From assembly GCA_903854075.1 (NCBI GenBank), contig CAINVI010000153.1:1-5316 (forward strand): a stretch of 5,316 nucleotides of DNA. The letters are read 5' to 3'. A program made the position numbers and the translations under genes. Below, one piece after another: positions 1 to 4,197 of the stretch; the stretch's first letter is position 1, and the number at the start of each line of letters is the position of its first letter. Below the pieces are notes generated by a model that worked only from the letters and a program-made list of their open reading frames with translations, was not told where the DNA came from and did not search any database. Origin of the DNA: Candidatus Pollutiaquabacter sp. (GTDB taxonomy: Bacteria > Bacteroidota > Bacteroidia > AKYH767-A > 2013-40CM-41-45).

Positions 1-629
1 CTAAAGGACTTGAAGAGCTTAATCGCCTTTCGTCCGACAAAAAACCTCATCACTTCCGAAAGAAAGAAGCAATTTATATGGAAGGTGACGAACCCAACGG
101 AATCGTGTTCATCAATAAAGGAAAAATAAAAACCTACAAAGCAAACGACGACGGGAAAGAATTCATCACCGGAATTTATTCTGCAGGCGACTTCATTGGA
201 TATAACGATCTTATTGAAAATACCGAACATAAAGAATCCGCTGAGGCGATGGAAGACTGCGATATAGTACTGATCCCGAAACAGGATTTTTTCAGCTTGC
301 TCTACTCCAACCGCGATGTAGCCGCAAAGTTTATCAAAATGCTTTCGAACAACTTGCAGGAGAAAGAAGAGCGATTGCTAAACCTGGCGTACAACTCCGT
401 TCGGAAACGTGTTGCAGACGCCTTACTAACACTTCAAAAACGCTACCAGCATAACGGCACACCGCAACCGTTTGCTGTCTCCAGAGAAGATCTCGCCAGT
501 ATGGTGGGCACAGCTACTGAATCTGTCATCCGTACTTTGTCGGACTTCAAAGAAGAGAAACTCATCGAAGTCAAGGAGAAAAACATCATCATCTCCAACC
601 AGGATCGACTGGCAAGAATGAAAAACTAA
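1..629 (+). CDS. Crp/Fnr-family transcriptional regulator, C-terminal part (5' end outside window)
   Basis: The frame is open from the left edge (first full codon at 3) to TAA at 627-629, giving 208 visible residues. Translation does not begin at the ATG at 78, because conserved linker and early beta-roll sequence precede it. Visible order: linker; a cyclic-nucleotide-binding-like beta-roll (about bases 60-330); a long dimerisation helix with the family-typical stretch LAYNSVRKRVADALL (about 381-425); and a winged helix-turn-helix (about 480-572). In the recognition helix (ATESVIRTL), Glu at 519-521 and Arg at 531-533 match the Glu and Arg that CRP and FNR use to read the TGA/TCA core. The cAMP-pocket Arg-Ser signature is absent and no Cys cluster is visible, so neither cAMP nor an FNR-type Fe-S cluster is supported. 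From memory of Bacteroidota homologues, this output half often follows a response-regulator receiver domain; that part would lie upstream. It converges on hsp20. Confidence 0.9.
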   Translation, partial: KGLEELNRLSSDKKPHHFRKKEAIYMEGDEPNGIVFINKGKIKTYKANDDGKEFITGIYSAGDFIGYNDLIENTEHKESAEAMEDCDIVLIPKQDFFSLLYSNRDVAAKFIKMLSNNLQEKEERLLNLAYNSVRKRVADALLTLQKRYQHNGTPQPFAVSREDLASMVGTATESVIRTLSDFKEEKLIEVKEKNIIISNQDRLARMKN

Positions 630-636
630 TTATAAA

Positions 637-667
637 AAATCCCGGCTGTACTAGACAGCCGGGATTT
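637..667. terminator. Intrinsic terminator between convergent regulator and hsp20 genes, probably bidirectional
   Basis: A perfect inverted repeat has arms at 637-648 and 656-667 (AAATCCCGGCTG / CAGCCGGGATTT). One more T-A pair leaves a 5-nt loop at 650-654. The core is GC-rich. On the minus strand the stem is followed by TTTTTTATAATT, an excellent U-tract for ending hsp20 transcripts. On the plus strand only a short TTT follows, so termination of the regulator transcript may be weaker. It starts 8 bp after the regulator stop and ends 24 bp from the hsp20 stop. Confidence 0.88.
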
Positions 668-690
668 CACTACGAATCAACAAAAACAAA

Positions 691-1125
691 TCAGGAAATT
701 GCGATTTCTTTGGCTTTCGGAGCTGACACCAACTGTTTTGCAACGTTGAGCTTAAGAACTCCATTTTCGTAGGTCGCCTTAATTTCTTCCTCTTTCACAT
801 TTTCAGGCAGCGTGAAGGAACGAGAAAACGATGTGTAATTAAACTCTTTACGAGTATAGTTCGTTTCCTTCGTCTCTTTTTCGGATTTCTTTTCAGAAGA
901 TATTGTCAAAACGCCATTGACGATCTTGACATGAAAATCTTCTTTCTTTAGTCCCGGAGCAGCCAGCTCGATATCATACGCCTTATCGGTTTCCGATACA
1001 TTTACAGCCGGCACCCAATCCTTTCGGAAGAATTCATCAAACTGAAGGTTTTCGCTTTCGAAGAAATCAGAAAGCAGATTGCGCATTACGGGTGAGTAGC
1101 CGTTTCCTCTTTTTAACAGTGACAT
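691..1125 (-). CDS. hsp20: Hsp20 / alpha-crystallin family small heat-shock protein
   Basis: This is an ATP-independent holdase that binds unfolding proteins and forms large cytoplasmic oligomers. The protein is 144 residues, normal for bacterial Hsp20. Residues 1-37 are a variable, Phe-rich N-terminal arm. Residues 38-131 are the alpha-crystallin domain, with AAPGLKKEDF, GVLTISSEKK, SFSRSFTLPENV and the family signature A-x-x-x-NGVL near 118-124. The C-terminal I-x-I anchor, used for oligomer assembly, is IAI at 141-143. The ATG at 1125 is preceded by an A-rich leader (nine A's) and no clear Shine-Dalgarno site, usual for Bacteroidota. The gene is monocistronic, with the terminator just past its stop. 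Its upstream region carries two Crp/Fnr-like boxes and a -7 candidate, so control by a Crp/Fnr activator looks more likely than control by a heat-shock element; I saw no CIRCE repeat. Confidence 0.96.
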   Translation of the reverse strand: MSLLKRGNGYSPVMRNLLSDFFESENLQFDEFFRKDWVPAVNVSETDKAYDIELAAPGLKKEDFHVKIVNGVLTISSEKKSEKETKETNYTRKEFNYTSFSRSFTLPENVKEEEIKATYENGVLKLNVAKQLVSAPKAKEIAIS

Positions 1126-1166
1126 GGTGGTTTTTTTTTAAAGGGTTGAACAATTAATTTATACTG

Positions 1167-1174
1167 TAAAGATA
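1167..1174 (-). promoter_or_regulatory. Candidate -7 promoter element of hsp20
   Basis: Read on the minus strand the sequence is TATCTTTA, matching five of six fixed positions of the Bacteroidota -7 consensus TAnnTTTG. It predicts a start of transcription near 1163 and a leader of about 38 nt. No TTTG-like -33 element lies at normal spacing, which would fit an activator-dependent promoter. It was chosen by eye. Confidence 0.35.
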
Positions 1175-1197
1175 ACGTCAACCTCCTGCAAGTGCCG

Positions 1198-1211
1198 ATG
1201 ACCATCATCAA
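1198..1211. promoter_or_regulatory. Crp/Fnr-like box, proximal to hsp20
   Basis: The sequence is ATGACCATCATCAA, a TGA-N6-TCA palindrome that matches eight of ten fixed positions of the FNR consensus TTGAT-N4-ATCAA. Its centre (1204.5) lies about 41.5 bp upstream of the predicted hsp20 start site, the class II activator position. It is the weaker of the two boxes here. No binding is shown. Confidence 0.42.
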
Positions 1212-1219
1212 TCATTTCA

Positions 1220-1233
1220 GTGATTGTCATCAA
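1220..1233. promoter_or_regulatory. Crp/Fnr-like box, distal to hsp20
   Basis: The sequence is GTGATTGTCATCAA, matching nine of ten fixed positions of TTGAT-N4-ATCAA; this is the best box in the window. Its centre (1226.5) is 22 bp from the proximal box and about 63.5 bp upstream of the predicted hsp20 start site, near the class I activator position. It overlaps a second dyad, CAATCA-N6-TGATTG (1209-1226). Confidence 0.5.
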
Positions 1234-1349
1234 CTCCACTCCGTTTTTTACCTATAACAAACAATTCACCTAAGGGCCATATAACAAGTGATAACCAATC
1301 GCTTTTTTGAATACTTTAATCGGTAAATAATCTAAAAGGCGACTAATTC

Positions 1350-1373
1350 ACTGTTTAAGTACAGTAACTTAAA
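1350..1373. repeat. Overlapping AT-rich inverted repeats downstream of the minus-strand usp gene
   Basis: Two dyads share bases. TTTAAGT (1354-1360) pairs with ACTTAAA (1367-1373) across 6 nt, and ACTGT (1350-1354) pairs with ACAGT (1361-1365). They cannot form together. The position, 37-60 bp past the usp stop, would suit a terminator, but the stems are short, AT-rich and not followed by a U-tract on the minus strand, so any termination would be weak. Confidence 0.3.
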
Positions 1374-1409
1374 ATATAAATAACTGATAAAGAAAATCGG
1401 TAGCAATCG

Positions 1410-2255
1410 TCAGGCAATCGGACGGTCCGTATACTTAACAGACAACAGCGGTAACGTAGCATGATGCGCCACCAGCTGCGTAACGCTTTGGTTAAAAAGC
1501 GTCTCGGGAAAATGACGTTCGTGCGTGAAAAGCACAAGCATATCTGCCGGATTTTTCTTCAGAAAATATTCCAGCCCTTTGGACACATTGGCATTATTCG
1601 CAATATAACCGGACAATTTCCTGTACTTAACTCTTGATTTAATTTTTTTCGTCATTCGCTCTACCGCAGGATCATCGTGTAATAAGTGCTTACTATCAAT
1701 GAATACGAAAGCAAGTTCCGCATCCCATGCAGCAGCAAAAGGAACAACCATAGTCGCGGCACGAATGTTATCGTCATGTAGATCTGTAGCATAAACCATT
1801 CGCTTGACGCCGTTGAAATGAGCCCCGGAAGGTATTGTTAATACTGCGCATTGTGCATCCCGAATAACACGTGTTGTGGTACTGCCCATCAGCAAGCGTT
1901 GAATTCGTGACGTGCCCGTAGCACCAACCACAATCAAGTCGACACCTTTCTTCACCGCAAAATCAGTAAGCTGCTGATGAGCTACACCTTCTAAGGATAC
2001 CGTATCCAAACGCAATTGGGGATGTTTCCTGAGTAATTTATGCGACAACTTGCTCAATTTTCCGGTAGACAATGCTTTCAACTGTGCACGTGCATCACGA
2101 ATGGACGTCAACGGAGCATCGGAAAACATTGCTGGCACATCATAGGCATGACCAATAATCAGATGTGCGCCGGCAGCTTCGGCTAACGCTGCTGCATACT
2201 CCACAGCACCGTTGGCGGTTGCAGAAAAGTCAGTCGGAGAAAATAGGAGTTTCAT
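1410..2255 (-). CDS. Tandem-domain universal stress protein (UspA family)
   Basis: A 281-residue cytoplasmic protein made of two Usp domains. Domain 1 (about 1-144) opens with the beta-strand MKLLFSPTDFS and carries a complete ATP-binding motif G-x2-G-x9-G-S at G111, G114, G124-S125, so it should bind ATP. Domain 2 (about 149-281) keeps the fold pattern (VYATDLH, then VLFTHERHF) but has lost the glycine motif and is probably a non-binding regulatory or dimerisation half. I chose the ATG at 2255 because it begins exactly at the first beta-strand; the frame extends five codons further only by a TTG. The gene lies 21 bp after the small membrane-protein gene on the same strand, so the two are probably co-transcribed. 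Usp proteins support survival in stasis and low oxygen; the client of this one is not evident. Confidence 0.93.
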   Translation of the reverse strand: MKLLFSPTDFSATANGAVEYAAALAEAAGAHLIIGHAYDVPAMFSDAPLTSIRDARAQLKALSTGKLSKLSHKLLRKHPQLRLDTVSLEGVAHQQLTDFAVKKGVDLIVVGATGTSRIQRLLMGSTTTRVIRDAQCAVLTIPSGAHFNGVKRMVYATDLHDDNIRAATMVVPFAAAWDAELAFVFIDSKHLLHDDPAVERMTKKIKSRVKYRKLSGYIANNANVSKGLEYFLKKNPADMLVLFTHERHFPETLFNQSVTQLVAHHATLPLLSVKYTDRPIA

Positions 2256-2276
2256 AGTATATTTTATCAATAAATT

Positions 2277-2483
2277 TTATTGGCGCATGCGTTCACGCAG
2301 TCGCTCCGAAAGAGATTCCACCGCTTTGGAAAGCGCATAAATTGAAAAAAGAACGACCGCCAAAGAAATTAGCACCAACAAAAAGTTCATCAGGTTATCG
2401 TTGACCACTGTGTCCGATTGAGCACATACTGCTTGTGGCAAGGTGAGGAATAGATAAATAACGATGATGGCGACTACTTTCAT
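2277..2483 (-). CDS. Small exported single-helix membrane protein, unknown function
   Basis: A 68-residue protein that I do not recognise by name. Residues 1-21 form a signal peptide with a probable cleavage VCA|QSD, leaving Gln as the first mature residue. A short polar stretch (22-30) is followed by a hydrophobic helix at about 31-52 and a charged, amphipathic Arg/Glu-rich tail (53-68). The mature product would be an inner-membrane protein of about 47 residues with its tail in the cytoplasm. The frame is open to ATGs at 2531 and 2543, but those starts bury the signal peptide inside the chain and place candidate regulatory boxes in coding sequence. The ATG at 2483 has AGGA just upstream and is preferred. 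It leads the operon with the downstream usp gene, so the tail could contact that stress protein; this is speculation. Confidence 0.75.
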   Translation of the reverse strand: MKVVAIIVIYLFLTLPQAVCAQSDTVVNDNLMNFLLVLISLAVVLFSIYALSKAVESLSERLRERMRQ

Positions 2484-2499
2484 GATCCTATATTTTAGC

Positions 2500-2507
2500 C
2501 AAAATTC
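2500..2507 (-). promoter_or_regulatory. Candidate -7 promoter element of the small-protein/usp operon
   Basis: Read on the minus strand the sequence is GAATTTTG, matching five of six fixed positions of TAnnTTTG. It predicts a transcript start near 2496, 13 nt before the ATG at 2483. That places the two boxes at about -40.5 and -62.5, nearly the same geometry as at hsp20. No convincing -33 element was seen. Confidence 0.35.
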
Positions 2508-2529
2508 AGTTTTTACAACTTGGTCCGGC

Positions 2530-2543
2530 ATGATGGAGGTCAA
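2530..2543. promoter_or_regulatory. Crp/Fnr-like box in the divergent usp control region, proximal to the minus-strand operon
   Basis: The sequence is ATGATGGAGGTCAA, a TGA-N6-TCA palindrome matching eight of ten fixed positions of TTGAT-N4-ATCAA. Its centre (2536.5) is about 40.5 bp upstream of the predicted minus-strand start and about 64.5 bp upstream of the predicted plus-strand start, so it could serve both promoters. Confidence 0.42.
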
Positions 2544-2551
2544 GACGAAAT

Positions 2552-2565
2552 ATGATCTTGGTCAG
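2552..2565. promoter_or_regulatory. Crp/Fnr-like box in the divergent usp control region, proximal to the plus-strand operon
   Basis: The sequence is ATGATCTTGGTCAG, a TGA-N6-TCA palindrome matching seven of ten fixed positions of TTGAT-N4-ATCAA. Its centre (2558.5) is 22 bp from the neighbouring box and about 42.5 bp upstream of the predicted plus-strand start. Its left part also pairs with AAGATCA at 2573-2579 (TGATCTT-N13-AAGATCA). Confidence 0.38.
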
Positions 2566-2589
2566 CCCTAAAAAGATCACTTTTCTTGT

Positions 2590-2597
2590 TATTTACG
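2590..2597 (+). promoter_or_regulatory. Weak candidate -7 element of the usp/LolA-like/permease operon
   Basis: The sequence is TATTTACG, matching only four of six fixed positions of TAnnTTTG. It was chosen mainly because it would start transcription near 2601, leaving a 13-nt leader and placing the nearest box at about -42.5. It is the least secure of the three promoter calls. Confidence 0.2.
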
Positions 2598-2613
2598 CCA
2601 TATTTAATGCTTT

Positions 2614-3432
2614 ATGAAATCGATACTGGTACCTGTCGACTTTTCGGATGCGGCCAATACAGCTGCTAGGTACGCTGCTGCTCTTGCGAATGACTTTTCA
2701 GCAAAAATTCATTTATTAAATGTCTTTCACATTCCAAATCCGTTGCAAACTTTACCTCTTGAGTTGGTAGTAACTATGGATGAATTGGAAGATGCCACTC
2801 ATTCCCAATTAAAAAAACTGGGCGAACAATTATATCCTTTATTAAACGATACTTCGTTGCTTACTTTTTCCAGTCGCAACGGGAACTCTACTAAAGAAAT
2901 CCTAGATCATGGTACATTCATACACGCCGATCTAATCGTCATGGGCACAAAAGGAAGTGGAATGATTCGAGATAAATTGATTGGAAGCACCAGCGAAGCC
3001 ATCGTGCGCCACAGCAATCTACCGACACTTCTTGTTCCGGAACAGTGTCTATTCTCGCCGATCCATACTGCTGTTTATGCTGTCAGCGACCCCAACGTGT
3101 GCACTGATAAGGAATCCGAAATTTTGCATTCACTCTATCGCTGCTACCAAACTCATTTTGACATCGTACATCTTCCTCAACAAAATAAACCGATGGAAGC
3201 AGAAGCTATCATAAATCGACTGGAAACAACACTGCTGGGACTTCCTCACGACTATCATTTTCCCATAGCAGAGGATGTAGCAAAAGGAATCGAAGCATAT
3301 ACGCATGTTAATCCTATAGACTTACTCATTTTGACAAAACATTTCCATAATTACTTCGGACGCCTCAGGGGAAATGATACCGTCCAGAAAATTATTCGAA
3401 ATTCCAATACACCTGTACTTTGCTTTCATTAA
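2614..3432 (+). CDS. Tandem-domain universal stress protein (UspA family)
   Basis: A 272-residue cytoplasmic protein with two Usp domains, a distant paralogue of the minus-strand Usp. Domain 1 (about 1-142) begins MKSILVPVDFSDAA, with the strand-1 Asp of the nucleotide site, and has an intact G-x2-G-x9-G-S ATP motif at G111, G114, G124-S125, the same residue numbers as in the other copy. Domain 2 (about 149-272) retains the strands (AVYAVSDP, DLLILTKHF and the final TPVLCFH) but lacks the glycine motif. The ATG follows an AT-rich leader with no Shine-Dalgarno site, and the start fits the usual Usp N-terminus. It is the first gene of an operon, with 9 bp to the LolA-like gene. Control from the divergent Crp/Fnr-like boxes is likely if those are real. 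The role is presumably ATP-dependent regulation under stress; a link to the downstream envelope genes is inferred from co-transcription only. Confidence 0.94.
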   Translation: MKSILVPVDFSDAANTAARYAAALANDFSAKIHLLNVFHIPNPLQTLPLELVVTMDELEDATHSQLKKLGEQLYPLLNDTSLLTFSSRNGNSTKEILDHGTFIHADLIVMGTKGSGMIRDKLIGSTSEAIVRHSNLPTLLVPEQCLFSPIHTAVYAVSDPNVCTDKESEILHSLYRCYQTHFDIVHLPQQNKPMEAEAIINRLETTLLGLPHDYHFPIAEDVAKGIEAYTHVNPIDLLILTKHFHNYFGRLRGNDTVQKIIRNSNTPVLCFH

Positions 3433-3441
3433 TGACCAATT

Positions 3442-4197
3442 ATGAAAAGACGTACTGTATTAATCGGCTTTTTACTGTATCTACTTGTCATCCATTATAA
3501 GGGATTTTCGCAGGACGCAAAAGAACTTGTTCGAATGGCAGATCAAAAGATGAAAGGCAACAGTTCCTATGCTGAAATAACGATAATAACGGTACGAAAA
3601 ACCTATACACGTGAAATGGACGTCCGTGTTTTCACTAAAGGTAATGACTATGCATTAATTGAAATCATGTCGCCGGCGAAAGACAAAGGAGTCAAATTTC
3701 TACGCCGGAATAAAGAAGTCTGGAACTGGATTCCTTCCATAGAACGAACGATAAAACTACCACCCTCTATGATGAATCAATCGTGGATGGGCACCGATTT
3801 CACCAACGACGATCTAGTGAAAGAGGCCAGTATATTGGAAGACTATACCCATCGCTTAGTCGGAAAAAGCATCGTCGACGGCCGAAGCTGCAACCAAATT
3901 ATCCTACAGCCGCTGCCCTCTTCTGCGGTAGTTTGGGGGAAAATAACGCTATATATCGACGAAAAAGAACATGTTATTTTAATGGCGAATTATTACGACG
4001 AAGATGGCCAGCTGGTCAATAAAATGATTGCTTCCGAATTGAAGATGTTCAGCGGAAGGCTACTTCCCTCCAGAATGGAAATGACTCCGGCTGAAAAGCC
4101 GGAAAATAAAACCATACTGACTTATCACGATTTGAAATTTGATGTTTCATTGACTGACGATCTGTTTTCTCCTCAATCTCTACAAAAGACGAAGTGA
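3442..4197 (+). CDS. Periplasmic LolA-like outer-membrane lipoprotein-sorting protein
   Basis: A 251-residue protein of the COG2834 / LolA_like group, whose members have an open half-barrel that shelters lipid or lipoprotein acyl chains in the periplasm. A signal peptide spans about 1-23 (basic MKRR, then a hydrophobic core) with a probable cut at GFS|QDA; there is no lipobox Cys, so it should be soluble. Residues 24-245 hold the fold, with the signatures EVWNWIPSIERTIKLP (92-107) and WMGTDFTNDDL (115-125), which separate this group from classical LolA, and late strands such as WGKITLYID. The start 9 bp after the usp stop is the only one that gives a signal peptide. Its last four bases overlap the permease start (GTGA). 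In other bacteria such proteins sit beside FtsX/LolE-type or MMPL exporters and are thought to carry their cargo outward; the cargo here is unknown. Confidence 0.9.
   Translation: MKRRTVLIGFLLYLLVIHYKGFSQDAKELVRMADQKMKGNSSYAEITIITVRKTYTREMDVRVFTKGNDYALIEIMSPAKDKGVKFLRRNKEVWNWIPSIERTIKLPPSMMNQSWMGTDFTNDDLVKEASILEDYTHRLVGKSIVDGRSCNQIILQPLPSSAVVWGKITLYIDEKEHVILMANYYDEDGQLVNKMIASELKMFSGRLLPSRMEMTPAEKPENKTILTYHDLKFDVSLTDDLFSPQSLQKTK

Noticed and set aside
1126..1166. RNA thermometer in the hsp20 leader
   Set aside because: The leader is A-rich and I could not pair it into a hairpin covering the start; no ROSE or FourU motif is visible.
1404..1421. Near-direct repeat GCAATCG ... GCAATCG at the end of the usp gene
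   Set aside because: There are only two copies of 7 bp and one is coding; this is within chance and has no array or mobile-element context.
1355..1537. Minus-strand open frame of 60 codons overlapping the 3' end of the usp gene
   Set aside because: It overlaps a clear Usp coding region in another frame, has a Cys/Arg-rich composition typical of a shadow frame, and shows no domain.
2256..2270. TTG start five codons upstream for the minus-strand usp gene
   Set aside because: Usp proteins normally begin right at the first beta-strand, which follows the ATG at 2255; the extension adds nothing conserved.
2484..2543. Longer start for the small membrane protein at ATG 2531 or 2543
   Set aside because: It would put a charged 16-20 residue extension before a good signal peptide and make the candidate -7 element and a Crp/Fnr-like box coding.
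2553..2579. TGATCTT-N13-AAGATCA as a separate operator
   Set aside because: It shares its left half with a better-supported box; without a second copy elsewhere it is not called as its own site.
2981..3214. Plus-strand open frame within the second usp gene
   Set aside because: It is entirely inside the Usp gene in a different frame, with no recognisable motif.
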